Shown in pieces: positions 1-9,396 of a stretch of DNA of 64,000 nucleotides. Origin of the DNA: Deltaproteobacteria bacterium. GTDB taxonomy: Bacteria > Desulfobacterota > Syntrophia > Syntrophales > UBA2185. The first letter of the stretch is position 1, and each line of letters begins with the position of its first letter. Position numbers and translations under genes: made by a program. The stretch lies in contig JAPLJS010000107.1 of assembly GCA_026388545.1 (NCBI GenBank), positions 1-64,000 on the forward strand. Reading direction: 5' to 3'. Below the pieces are notes generated by a model that saw only the letters and a program-made list of their open reading frames with translations, had not been told where the DNA came from and searched no databases.

Positions 1-1236
1 AAGAATGATGCTGCTGCCGGCCTTCAGGATAATATTTCCATTTGATGATGAGACCATTCCATTGATCGTAAGGTCATCAGAAGCACCGCTCGCCGAGGCC
101 TCCAATGTTATATTACCATTCGCAGAAACACCGCCGGCGCCGATCGTGAGAGGGCTATTAGCGATTATGGAAACAGCTCCACCTGATGTAATAGTGGATC
201 CATCGGTAGTGATTTCCCCGATGTTCTGGAGTATGACATTTCCTGTACCGCCGTTGCTGAGACCGCCTACGGCAAGGACGCCGGTGTTGTCAATTTCGAT
301 GTTGTTGGCGGTGGTATTAACGGCATTGATAATGCACACACCGGTCATGAGGGGATCGCCGCTGCCGATGCCGTTGACTGCTATGGCATCGAGCATATTT
401 GCAGAAATGCTTATAGAACTTCCCATGCCGTTGATAATTGCGCCGCCAGTGGAGTTAATCGTCACGATGCTGCCCGCATTAATAAGACCGTTTAGCGTTA
501 AATCTCCGCTGGCTATCGCAGTCAGGTTGTTGCTTACTGTTGAGTTGTTCAGGGCAAGTGCACCCGTGCTGTTCAGAATCACGTCGTTTGCGTTCGTGAT
601 CCCGACGCTGCTAAAGTTGTTGCTGTCAGCAAGAATGATATCGTTTGTGGAGCCGGCAGCAAATGTCGCTGCTCCCGTCACGGAAAGAGGACCCGTCTGG
701 GTGATAGTGCCACAGGCAGTAACGTTAAGAGTTCCGCTTACCGTCGAGACGCCGAGATTAATGGCAGTGACATCATTTACGGATACATTATTCCCGCTCG
801 CCACCGTCAGTGTTGAAAAGTCGTTGTTTTCGCCCAGGGTGATGTTATTTCCAGCCCCTGCGGCAAACGTCGCCGTTTTCCCAACGCCGTTCGCCGTAAT
901 ATAGCCGCTCTCCGTGATGGGACCGGCGGCAGTTACATTCAGGTTGCCCGCTATCGCCGAGTTGCCGAGATCAATGCCGTTAATATCGTTCAATGTTACA
1001 TCATACCCATTGGTGATCATCACCGTGCTGAAGTCATTGGCGCCGGCCAGAGTGATGTTGTTTCCCGCGCCCGCTGCAAAAGTGGCCGTCTTCCCAACTA
1101 CATTTGCCGTAATCGCACCGCTCTGCATGATCGGACCGGCAGCGGTAACGCTAAGGTTACCCGATACCGTCGAGGCGCCAAGATCAATTGTGTTCACATC
1201 ATTCAATGCTGCGTGATCGGACCGGTAGCGGTAACG
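1..1236 (-). pseudogene. Downstream part of the FhaB-like adhesin, out of frame (partial)
   Basis: On the minus strand this stretch is open without a stop from about 1236 to the window edge. It encodes the same beta-helix type repeats as the C-terminal end of the adhesin gene upstream, with recurring segments such as GNNITLAGANDF and GKTATFAAGAG. It is in a different frame from the 1203-6686 gene because an 86-bp tandem duplication at 1123-1296 lies between them. Removing one duplicate unit would join both parts into one reading frame. I therefore read it as the disconnected C-terminal part of the same gene, which continues beyond base 1. It has no start or ribosome-binding site of its own that I can see. 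It could be a true inactivating mutation, a phase-variation state or an assembly error. Confidence 0.7.
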
Positions 1237-1296
1237 CTAAGGTTACCCGATACCGTCGAGGCGCCAAGATCAATTGTGTTCACATCATTCAATGCT
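1123..1296. repeat. 86-bp tandem duplication that shifts the adhesin frame
   Basis: Two adjacent copies of an 86-bp unit (1123-1208 and 1209-1294, identity running to 1296) differ at only two positions (1127/1213 and 1140/1226). Because 86 is not a multiple of three, the second unit shifts the reading frame and the upstream adhesin frame ends at a TGA on the minus strand at 1203-1205. The surrounding protein repeat has a period of roughly 70 residues, so this is a local slippage-type duplication and not the normal protein repeat. Confidence 0.9.
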
Positions 1297-4200
1297 ACAT
1301 CGTTCCCGCTTGTGATCTTCACCGTCGTGAAGTCATTAGCGCCGGCAAGGGTGATGTTGTTTCCGGCTCCCGCTACAAACGTCGCCGCTCCGGTGACGGA
1401 AAGTGGACCGGTCTGGGTGATATTGCCACCAGATGTAACGCCAAGTGTCCCGCTTATTGTCGAGGCGTTCAGGGCAAAGGCGCCCATATTAGTCAGGGTG
1501 ACGTTCCTGCCGCCCAGAATTCCTATGCTGCTGAAGCTGTTGCTCGCATTCGTTAAGGTAATGTCATTCGCCGCGCCTGCACTAAGCAGCCCTGCTCCCG
1601 TCACCGGGCCGTTGTATGTCTGGGAGCCGTTAGTCGTTGTTATCGTGCCGTTTAATGAATAGGTTGTCCCAATTGCCGTCTTGAAATTGAAGTTAGGGCT
1701 TAGCGTCAGGTTTGTACCGGAAAAACTATACGGGATTTCGGTGAATGTAAGACCTCCCTTCGCGGTTACAAGTGTGGTGTTGGACATCGTCCCGCCAGCG
1801 CTGCCTGCGATCAAGGTATTGTAGCCAATCAAGAGATTGGTGATATCCCCGCCGCCGGACAGATACACCGAAGCGCCCCAAGGGCTGGCATCGTCAACGT
1901 AGGCAAGAAGCGCACTGTTGCTGGGAACGGGGTTGCCGGAAAGCGCAATAGAGTAAAGACCGCCGGCTTCGGTGGTAGTTTGACCAAGAAATAGTGTTCC
2001 ATCAACATAGAAATAAATGACCTTTCCTTCCAAAGCCACGTCGAGCATGCCGGATATTGTCTGCGGTGTGGCGACTGGGGGCACCGGGTAGGTGCCGGGC
2101 GACTGCCATAGGAGATATGGATAGGTCGTGCCCTGCGTGATTCCCCAGGTGGTCTCGAAGTCCCAGCCGCTAAATGAGGCCAGCGTCGTCATCTGGGCAG
2201 TCGTCAGACCTGTGCAGCCGCTGCTGCTCCCTGTGCCTACGCAGTTAGACATGTTAGATGTCTGGGTGTCCCAGTAGGAAAGGCTGATAGTGCCGTCGTT
2301 CCTGCCCACCAGCCCGCCGACCAAGCTGCCGGATCCACTCACCATACCCGTGCTGTAGGAATTGGTGATGCTGCCACTGGTATCATTAAGCCCCACCAGC
2401 CCACCGATCTGCCAGGTATTGCCGCTCACGTTGCCGGTACTGTATGAATTACTGATAGTGGCGTAGTTAGCGCCCACGAGCCCACCGACAACATCAGGGG
2501 CGCTCACGCCGCCGGTGTTGTAAGAGTCGTTGATGGCGCCGGATGTTTCGCCGGATGACAGTTGGCCCACCAGCCCGCCGACAATCCAGTCGCCGGTCAC
2601 ATTGCCTGTGTTGTAGGAATTGCTGATGACGCCGCCTTCGCAGACGCCCGCCAGCCCGCCGACATAGAAATAACCGTCCACGCTGCCTGTGTTGTAAGCG
2701 TTGCTGATGGTGCCGCCGCCTTGATTATACCCCACGAGCCCGCCGACATAGTAACTGCTCGCGTTGCCGATTACCGCTCCCGTGTTGTATGAATCGCTGA
2801 TGGTGCCCCAATTATCCCCCGCCAGACCGCCGACATAATCACTGAGACCGATTACCGTACCCGTGCTGTAGGAACTGTCGATACTGCCGTCATTCCACCC
2901 CACCAGTCCGCCGACATAATAGCTGCTGCCGGTTACCGTGCCCTCATTCCACGAACCATCGATGCCGCCTAAATTCTTCCCCACGAGTCCGCCGACATAA
3001 TAACCGCTGCCGGTTACCGCACCCGTACTATAGGAACTGGTGATGGTACTACTCGTATCATTAAACCCCACGAGTCCGCCGACATACGAATCGGTTCCGC
3101 CTTCATAAGTGCCGGTTCCGGTTACCGTCCCCGTGCTGTAGGAACTGCTGATACCGGCGCCAGAAAAATTACCCCCGACCAACCCTCCGACATAAGAGTT
3201 ACCGGTTACATCACCTGTGCTGTAAGAATTATTATCGATAGTTCCGTAATTACCTCCCACCAGTCCGCCGATAATGTCGCCGGTTCCGGTCACCGTCCCC
3301 GTGCTGGAGGAAGTGGTGATGGTGCCGCCATTCTCTCCTACCAGTCCGCCTAACCAACCCTCTCCAATTACCGCACTCGTGCTGTAGGAATTGCTGATGC
3401 TGCCGCCACCAGTTTCATTAACCCCTGCCAGTCCGCCAACATAGTAACTGCTCGCGGTTCCGGTCACATTACCCGTGCTGTAGGAATTGCTGATGGTGCC
3501 GCCATTATCCCCCACCAGGCCGCCGACAGTATCGTCACCGGTTACCGTCCCCGTGCTATGGGAACTGCTGCTGATGGTGCCGCCATTATTACCTCCCACC
3601 AGCCCGCCGATAGTGCCGGTGCCGGTTACCGTAGCCGTGCTTGAGGACTTGCTGATGCTGCCGTAATTATCACCCACCAGGCCGCCTATATATGCGCCGC
3701 CTAATGGACCGCCGGCGATTCCGCTTACCGTACCCGTGCTGGTGCAATTGTCGATGGCGCCATCATTCTCCCCCGCCAGGCCGCCGACCCATCTCAGGCC
3801 GGCTATGTTCACATCCACCAGCCCGACATTCCGGATGGTTGAGGAACTGCCGGTAAATCCAAATAGTCCGACATAGTCCGTCGTCGGGCGGTTGATTGTG
3901 AGTCCGGTGATGGTATGGCCGTTTCCGTCAAAAGCGCCAGTGAAGTACGCAGGGTAGTTACCCACAGGCACAAAGCCGGTTGCGGTATTCCACAATCCGG
4001 ACGCCTGCGTAAGCTCGCTCATATCGATGTTCGCAGCAAGGGTGTAGCTCGCGCCAAGCGTCGTCGCACTCATTCCCATCAACTGCAACTGGTGCGCATT
4101 GTTGATAGTGGTGCTGTACTCCGAGCGCAGGAAGGGACGGGTATTCGCACCGGACATCCACCAGGTATTGGTGAAGTCCCATGGGACTTGACCACCCGTG

Positions 4201-6686
4201 AACGTTGCCTGTGTCATCATCTGAGCAGTCGTCAGACCGGTGACGCCTGTAGTGGTGCCTCCACCAACACCGATTGTCGCCTGCCCGGAAGTCTCTTTGT
4301 CCCAGTAGCTGGCAGTAATGCTGCCCCAATTATACCCCACCAGCCCACCCACATAAGTAGATGTTCCCGTTACCGCCCCCGTGCTGTAGGAACTGCCAAT
4401 AATTCCTTGATTAGTCCCCACCAGGCCACCCACATTACTCGTTATTCCTGTTACCGCCCCCGTGCTATAGGAATTGCTGATGCTGCCGTAATATTCATAC
4501 CCCACCAGGCCACCTACGTGCCTGGCTCCACTTACCGCTCCCGTGCTATAGGAATTGCTGATGCTGCTAAGGGGATTATTGGTGCTGCTAGAATATTGAT
4601 GCCCCACCAAACCGCCGACATCATCGCTGCTCGTTCCGGTTACCGTCCCCGTGCTGTAGGAATTGTCGATGCTGCCGTCAAAAGTTTCCCCCACCAGACC
4701 GCCGATACCACTGACGCTTCCTGTTCCGTTATAGATTCCGGTTACCTCTGCCGTGCTGTAGGCGTTGATAATGCTTCCTTCATAATTGCGCCCTACGAGG
4801 CCACCGATATAATTATTGTTTCCGGTCACCGTCCCAGTGCTATAGGAATTGCTGATGATGCCGCCGGTAGTCCTATTGAATCCCACGAGACCGCCGACAA
4901 AATCGGTGGATCCGGTCACCGTACCTGTGCTGTATGAATTATCAATGCTGCCGTTGTTATATCCCACCAGGCCGCCGACAGATCCATAACCATTTATGTT
5001 CACATTCACCAGCCCGACATTACGGATGGTTGAGGAATTGCCGGTAAATCCAAACAGGCCGACATAGTCGGTCAATGGCCGGTTAATATACAGGCCGCTG
5101 ACGGTATGGCCAAGGCCGTCGAAAACACCGGTAAATTTCCAATCGGGGTCGTAACCCACAGGCGCAAAACCGTAATAGCCCCCTGAGCCATTGTCATTCC
5201 ATGTGGATGTCGCACTGGCGTCTACATTCTGGCGGAGGGCATAGTATCCGGTAAGACCTGAACTCATGTTCTGCAGGGCGGTCGCGTCGCCGATCAGGGT
5301 GTAGGCGTTTCCGGCAATGGTCAGCGAATCAGTGGCAGCCAGGTTCACCGAGCCGTTCGCTCCGGTGATCACCGATCCGCCGCCGGCGCCGGTATTCGGG
5401 GTCAAAGTCAGGCTGGCGGCATTGCCGCCGCTGTGACTTAGGGCGGCATTGACTTGAATATTGCGGTAGGCACTCAGCGTCAGATTGTGGCTGCTCGTCC
5501 AGCTCACCGTATCGTTAACGTTGATATCGCCACTCCCGTCAGTTGCGCCTGAACTGCTCAAGATGGTTACATCTGTGGAGCCAAGATTGGTGCTCAGGGT
5601 GATGCCGGTCATATCACCGCCGCTTGCGGCAATCGTAAAGTCTGTAGGGTCAATCAGCCATGTTCCGGTTTTGCCGTAAGGCGCAAGGGTAGTAATTGCG
5701 GCTTTATCGCCGATACTCACCTTTGCGGCCGAAGTCTCTATGAACCCGCCGTCCCCGCCGTTGGGCGCCGAGGCGTCAAGGGTGCCGTTCACCGTGACGG
5801 TCCCGCTATCCATTCCGCCCAGTATCTTTATTGTGCCCGCGCCCTGTGCGCTGGTAACGCTTCCCTTATCGAGCGTGACGTCTTTCTTCGCCTTGAAAAA
5901 GATCCTGCCGTTTTCTCCGACGACGGCGCTATTGGCACTTACGACGCCCTTTTGCTGGATCAGTCCGCCGTAAATCCCGACATTGCCGCTCTCGGCGACG
6001 ATCCGGCCCAGGTTTATCGCCCTGTCTTCAGGGGCGCTGATCACAACGGATATGTCGGGATCAAGGGAATCGACAAGGTATACGCTATGCCCTGCCGCAA
6101 GGATCACATCACCTTTGGGAGAATTGATAATCCCGCTGTTCTCGACATCCGGCGCTATCAGGTATACCTTTCCCCCCTCGGGTGTTGTTATGGCGCCCTG
6201 GTTCTGAATAGGCCCGGCAAAGGCCCCTGCGGTGAAGTTATATTTTCCGGCCAGAAAATCCTGATTGCTGATGTTCAGCGTCGAAGCAACAAGCCCGTTC
6301 ACATCGATCCGTGCACCCTGGCCGAAGAGTATACCGTTGGGGTTAATGAGAAATACCCTGCCGTTGGATTGCAACATGCCGAGAATCCGGGAGGGGTCCT
6401 GGCCGATTACCCGGTTCAGGACGGCGCTTGTGCTGCTCTGCTGGATGAAGCGCACGGCCTCATTGGTATTGATCGAAAAGCGCTGCCAGTTGATGATCGA
6501 ATTGGGGCTGTTGGTGATCGTGAGGTTGTTGCCCTGGGTATTCATGCTAACCTGTCCGTTCACAACCTGCTGCCCGGCAGGAAGGGCAAAAACTGTGCTT
6601 GCGCTGAAGAAAATCAATGTGATTAAAGAAACAAGCTTATTGGCTGTCAGGAAAAGCCTCCTTTTTCTGCACCGATTTGCTTTCAT
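1203..6686 (-). CDS. FhaB-like two-partner secretion adhesin with GLUG repeats (C-terminally frameshifted)
   Basis: A secreted, surface-exposed filamentous-haemagglutinin-type protein of 1827 residues as it stands. I start it at the ATG at 6686, with GGAG eight bases upstream; an upstream in-frame start at 6758 would overlap the transporter gene. Residues 1-34 form a long basic signal peptide, followed by a TPS secretion domain with the hallmark NPNGILFG motif. Residues about 565-1480 hold 26 GLUG repeats (VGGLVG...NSYSTGTVTG) in blocks of 8 and 18. A carboxypeptidase-like segment and beta-helix repeats (NNITLAGANDF) follow. The gene lies 29 bp after its dedicated FhaC-type transporter, the usual order for a secretion pair. 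The frame ends prematurely in an 86-bp tandem duplication; more of the gene continues toward base 1. Role in adhesion or biofilm is inferred from the family. Confidence 0.88.
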   Translation of the reverse strand: MKANRCRKRRLFLTANKLVSLITLIFFSASTVFALPAGQQVVNGQVSMNTQGNNLTITNSPNSIINWQRFSINTNEAVRFIQQSSTSAVLNRVIGQDPSRILGMLQSNGRVFLINPNGILFGQGARIDVNGLVASTLNISNQDFLAGKYNFTAGAFAGPIQNQGAITTPEGGKVYLIAPDVENSGIINSPKGDVILAAGHSVYLVDSLDPDISVVISAPEDRAINLGRIVAESGNVGIYGGLIQQKGVVSANSAVVGENGRIFFKAKKDVTLDKGSVTSAQGAGTIKILGGMDSGTVTVNGTLDASAPNGGDGGFIETSAAKVSIGDKAAITTLAPYGKTGTWLIDPTDFTIAASGGDMTGITLSTNLGSTDVTILSSSGATDGSGDINVNDTVSWTSSHNLTLSAYRNIQVNAALSHSGGNAASLTLTPNTGAGGGSVITGANGSVNLAATDSLTIAGNAYTLIGDATALQNMSSGLTGYYALRQNVDASATSTWNDNGSGGYYGFAPVGYDPDWKFTGVFDGLGHTVSGLYINRPLTDYVGLFGFTGNSSTIRNVGLVNVNINGYGSVGGLVGYNNGSIDNSYSTGTVTGSTDFVGGLVGFNRTTGGIISNSYSTGTVTGNNNYIGGLVGRNYEGSIINAYSTAEVTGIYNGTGSVSGIGGLVGETFDGSIDNSYSTGTVTGTSSDDVGGLVGHQYSSSTNNPLSSISNSYSTGAVSGARHVGGLVGYEYYGSISNSYSTGAVTGITSNVGGLVGTNQGIIGSSYSTGAVTGTSTYVGGLVGYNWGSITASYWDKETSGQATIGVGGGTTTGVTGLTTAQMMTQATFTGGQVPWDFTNTWWMSGANTRPFLRSEYSTTINNAHQLQLMGMSATTLGASYTLAANIDMSELTQASGLWNTATGFVPVGNYPAYFTGAFDGNGHTITGLTINRPTTDYVGLFGFTGSSSTIRNVGLVDVNIAGLRWVGGLAGENDGAIDNCTSTGTVSGIAGGPLGGAYIGGLVGDNYGSISKSSSTATVTGTGTIGGLVGGNNGGTISSSSHSTGTVTGDDTVGGLVGDNGGTISNSYSTGNVTGTASSYYVGGLAGVNETGGGSISNSYSTSAVIGEGWLGGLVGENGGTITTSSSTGTVTGTGDIIGGLVGGNYGTIDNNSYSTGDVTGNSYVGGLVGGNFSGAGISSSYSTGTVTGTGTYEGGTDSYVGGLVGFNDTSSTITSSYSTGAVTGSGYYVGGLVGKNLGGIDGSWNEGTVTGSSYYVGGLVGWNDGSIDSSYSTGTVIGLSDYVGGLAGDNWGTISDSYNTGAVIGNASSYYVGGLVGYNQGGGTISNAYNTGSVDGYFYVGGLAGVCEGGVISNSYNTGNVTGDWIVGGLVGQLSSGETSGAINDSYNTGGVSAPDVVGGLVGANYATISNSYSTGNVSGNTWQIGGLVGLNDTSGSITNSYSTGMVSGSGSLVGGLVGRNDGTISLSYWDTQTSNMSNCVGTGSSSGCTGLTTAQMTTLASFSGWDFETTWGITQGTTYPYLLWQSPGTYPVPPVATPQTISGMLDVALEGKVIYFYVDGTLFLGQTTTEAGGLYSIALSGNPVPSNSALLAYVDDASPWGASVYLSGGGDITNLLIGYNTLIAGSAGGTMSNTTLVTAKGGLTFTEIPYSFSGTNLTLSPNFNFKTAIGTTYSLNGTITTTNGSQTYNGPVTGAGLLSAGAANDITLTNASNSFSSIGILGGRNVTLTNMGAFALNASTISGTLGVTSGGNITQTGPLSVTGAATFVAGAGNNITLAGANDFTTVKITSGNDVALNDVNTIDLGASTVSGNLSVTATGPITQH
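2244..4983 (-). repeat. 26 GLUG-type coding repeats in the adhesin
   Basis: Coding repeats with a period of about 26-30 codons and the consensus V/I-GGLVG-x-N-x-G-x-I-x-NSYSTG-x-VTG. Eight copies lie at about 4983-4290. A spacer carrying the ANIDMSEL-type segment separates them from 18 more copies at about 3800-2244. Copies differ at many codons, so the array is an old protein repeat rather than recent tandem DNA copies. Confidence 0.9.
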
Positions 6687-6715
6687 TTTACACTCCTTCA
6701 CGAATATGCCATTCA

Positions 6716-8317
6716 TTAAAACAATATACTTGCCGACAAATGCCAGACATTGCTCCATCGTGCTGTGTTCTCATCGGGGGGATCAACCACGAAGCCGCAA
6801 TCAGCCGAGAGGGAGAATCTTTTACCATCCGTTATGCGCAAGCCTGGACCAATGCCGGCAATTTCAGTGCTGACCGTCTCGCCCGGCAAAGGGTCTTTGC
6901 GGGAAACATACCCTCTGTCATAAAACACCAGTATGCGGGACTGAAAAGCACTGACATTAAACAACTTGCACAGGTCCGGAGAGTATATCTCGAAACTCCC
7001 AGAATATCCCCGATCGTTGGAGAACTCCCTCTCCTGAAAACCACGGACAGAGTTCGCTCCGCCAATCCCATACTGTTCACCCGGCACAAGCGGGTCATTG
7101 GTATATTGCCCGTTAAATACCGCACGTACCTGCCAGTCGCCGCCAGGGGCATACCCTAAATTCACGCCATATCGCAGCATATTGTAACTCCGCCGGGCGC
7201 CGGTTCGGGCATTTTCGAAATCCTCTGCACCGTCTCTCCCGTCCCAACTGCCCGCCAGATTTTGTATGCCCATCAGATAAAGGCCGGCATTGACTTTTGA
7301 AAAAGTCAATGTCCCGGCGTACGTCAGGCTGAGGGGATGCACCGTGACATTATTACCCAGTTGGAACCCAATAAATTCTACATTGTTTTCATAAGCCCGG
7401 TAATCCAGGCCCAAGGTTACCTTATGTTCATAAATGCCGATCCTGGTGAGATTCTGGTTGTAATGCAAACCCAGTATTGTTCCCTTGCCGCTTACGTCCA
7501 TATTATATGAGGACACGTTTATCGTCCCGGAATTCACATTCGAATGGGCGCCGATCAGGTCTATGGACGACCCTAATGAATAGAACGGCGCATGATAACC
7601 GATGCTGTAAATATTGACATCTTTCAGATTCTCCGGAGAGGTAATATATTGAAGTGTCAGGAGATGATCCAGGTTGAAGACATTGGCATGCTGCAAGAGG
7701 AAGCCCATGCGCGATCGGCCGGTCTGCTTGTCTCCCGTGTTGTCCGCGGTAATACCTGCCTTCCAGGGCTTCTCATCCTTCACCGTAAGGTTCGCGTCAA
7801 TTTCGGTTTCCTTTTTGTCGCTGTTTTTCAGTTGCAGGTCTATCTTTTTTGCAGGGTTCTCATTCGCAAGCTTGATACTGCGAGATACGGCATTGATATT
7901 GGGAGTCTCGCCCTGACGCAGCCCCGGCAAACTGCCAAGAATATTCTCCCGGTTAAAAAAACGGTTCCCCTTAATATTAATGTTTCCTATACGGTTCTCA
8001 ATGACTTTCAGGCGAACAACACCTTTTTCCAACTCCTGCTCCGGCAGCATCACCGCGACCATGGTAAAGCCGCGGTTACGGTAGGCTTTTTCAAGCTCCT
8101 CAATCGCCTCCTGCACCGTACCAAAATCTTTCTCTATGCCGGTAAAGGGGGAAAGGATAGCTTCAAGTTTGTCAGCGGCAATAAGCGTATTCCCTTCCAC
8201 CTGGTAACGCATGATAGAAAAGCGAGGTATCGCATCCCGGCTATCTTCGGCGGCAAAAGAGACAGAGGCAATCAACAGAAAAATCCCAATAAATACAAGA
8301 TGGACTATGCGTATCAT
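6716..8317 (-). CDS. FhaC/ShlB-family two-partner secretion transporter
   Basis: Outer-membrane TpsB transporter of 533 residues that would export the adjacent adhesin. A signal peptide covers residues 1-22. Two POTRA domains follow (about 32-108 and 109-185; VVRLKVIENRIGNINIKGNRFF is the junction seen in this family, abbreviated here). The rest is a 16-strand beta-barrel ending in an aromatic residue (SILF). The conserved L6 loop motif VRGF is at residues 424-427. Length is typical of the family. It is the first gene of the pair, and its stop codon is 29 bp before the adhesin start, so the two are probably co-transcribed. No clear promoter was recognised in the 220 bp upstream. Confidence 0.92.
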   Translation of the reverse strand: MIRIVHLVFIGIFLLIASVSFAAEDSRDAIPRFSIMRYQVEGNTLIAADKLEAILSPFTGIEKDFGTVQEAIEELEKAYRNRGFTMVAVMLPEQELEKGVVRLKVIENRIGNINIKGNRFFNRENILGSLPGLRQGETPNINAVSRSIKLANENPAKKIDLQLKNSDKKETEIDANLTVKDEKPWKAGITADNTGDKQTGRSRMGFLLQHANVFNLDHLLTLQYITSPENLKDVNIYSIGYHAPFYSLGSSIDLIGAHSNVNSGTINVSSYNMDVSGKGTILGLHYNQNLTRIGIYEHKVTLGLDYRAYENNVEFIGFQLGNNVTVHPLSLTYAGTLTFSKVNAGLYLMGIQNLAGSWDGRDGAEDFENARTGARRSYNMLRYGVNLGYAPGGDWQVRAVFNGQYTNDPLVPGEQYGIGGANSVRGFQEREFSNDRGYSGSFEIYSPDLCKLFNVSAFQSRILVFYDRGYVSRKDPLPGETVSTEIAGIGPGLRITDGKRFSLSADCGFVVDPPDENTARWSNVWHLSASILF

Positions 8318-8481
8318 GTGTGCTCCATTCTTAATGGCAGCTTTTTAATGCTGCTTTCGTCATCACTTATACAATTCTTCTTTCTTTTAGCTTCATTCAT
8401 TAATGTTACAGATAGGTGGATTTTTATCATACCGTGTGTCTCTTTACAAGATTATTCCTGTTAAAACAAACAAAAACTCGT

Positions 8482-8520
8482 GATCAGAATCATATAAATT
8501 TTTCTTGTTAAATTCTGATC
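8482..8520. promoter_or_regulatory. 9-bp inverted repeat between btuF-like gene and fhaC-like operon
   Basis: A perfect inverted repeat GATCAGAAT...ATTCTGATC with a 21-base AT-rich centre lies in the 219-bp gap between the end of the BtuF-like gene and the start of the TpsB gene. It could be a weak bidirectional terminator for the upstream minus-strand operon, or an operator. There is no clean T-tract after the stem. Confidence 0.35.
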
Positions 8521-8536
8521 CAAAGCAGGGTTAGTC

Positions 8537-9376
8537 CTAATACCTGCCGAGATAACCCGCTATCTCCTCGATCCCGGAAATGGCTTTCGGCGTCAGCCTG
8601 TACAGTGATTCACTCGTGTAATAGACACGTCCTTTCTTGACGGCGTCGAGACTGCCCAATCTTTTCAAGAAACCCTTTGACGTTTCCCTGGTCATCGGAC
8701 CTTGCCCCATAAAGATAACATCGGGAGATCGCCGGATTACCTCCTCAATAGAATATTTTGGGTAAGGTGAAGCAGTATCGGAGGCGATATTTTGTAATCC
8801 TAAGAGTTTTAGGGCGTCATCAATGACCGTGTTCGTTCCTGCGACAATTAATGGTTCTGCTTGAATTATGAAAATCGCCTTTTTCTTAAGATAGCGGGGA
8901 GGGGATTTCTGAATCTTCCTTTCGTACTTACGAATCGCTGTCTCAATCCTGTCCGCCCGTTTGGAGGCCCGATCTTTTATACCGAGTACGATTCCTAAAT
9001 CGCGGATTCCCTGCGGAAGCTCCGTAAGGCGTTTAGCCCTGAATACATACGTTTTAATATTGAGTTTCGTTAACCTATTTCGGATTTCTATCGGATTCCC
9101 ATCGTCGATCATAACAACCAGATCAGGTTTCATAGCGATGATGGCTTCGATAGATGGATTCGAATAACCGCCGATTTTCGGTTTATCGAGCGCCTGCGGC
9201 GGATAGTCGCAAAAGGTGGTAACTGCCGCAATCCGGTCTCCGAGGCCAAGATCGTAGAGGATCTCTGTAACAGAGGGGGCCAGGGAAACAATTCTTTCCG
9301 GCGGTGCGGGAAAAACGGTACCGGAAAGAGTAATCCATAACAACGTTGCCAGAAAGCAAATCCTCATCATTCTCAT
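8537..9376 (-). CDS. Periplasmic binding protein of the BtuF type (cobalamin/iron-chelate uptake)
   Basis: A 279-residue exported protein: an N-terminal signal peptide (residues 1-23, no lipobox cysteine) is followed by a single helical-backbone periplasmic binding domain. It opens with ERIVSLAPSVTEILYDLGLG, the standard opening of BtuF and ferric-siderophore binding proteins. It probably binds a corrinoid or iron chelate and delivers it to a membrane ABC transporter. No permease or ATPase gene of that type is adjacent, so it is an orphan component here. It lies 20 bp downstream of an EamA permease on the same strand. The cobamide-assembly operon is 28 kb away, which fits a corrinoid ligand but does not prove it. 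Confidence 0.82.
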   Translation of the reverse strand: MRMMRICFLATLLWITLSGTVFPAPPERIVSLAPSVTEILYDLGLGDRIAAVTTFCDYPPQALDKPKIGGYSNPSIEAIIAMKPDLVVMIDDGNPIEIRNRLTKLNIKTYVFRAKRLTELPQGIRDLGIVLGIKDRASKRADRIETAIRKYERKIQKSPPRYLKKKAIFIIQAEPLIVAGTNTVIDDALKLLGLQNIASDTASPYPKYSIEEVIRRSPDVIFMGQGPMTRETSKGFLKRLGSLDAVKKGRVYYTSESLYRLTPKAISGIEEIAGYLGRY

Positions 9377-9396
9377 GATATATTTCTCCCCATCCT

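Noticed and set aside
5-904. A 299-codon plus-strand frame (and others at 914-1216, 1213-1662, 3915-4937, 5952-6873) inside the adhesin gene
   Set aside because: They are opposite-strand shadows of the repetitive adhesin coding sequence; they consist of Pro/Ala/Val- or Arg/His-rich low-complexity text without domain or ribosome-binding site.
2244-4983. A periodic DNA repeat that could be mistaken for a CRISPR array
   Set aside because: The period varies between about 75 and 105 bases, copies are diverged and in frame, and they encode GLUG protein repeats; no spacer-like unique units or cas genes.
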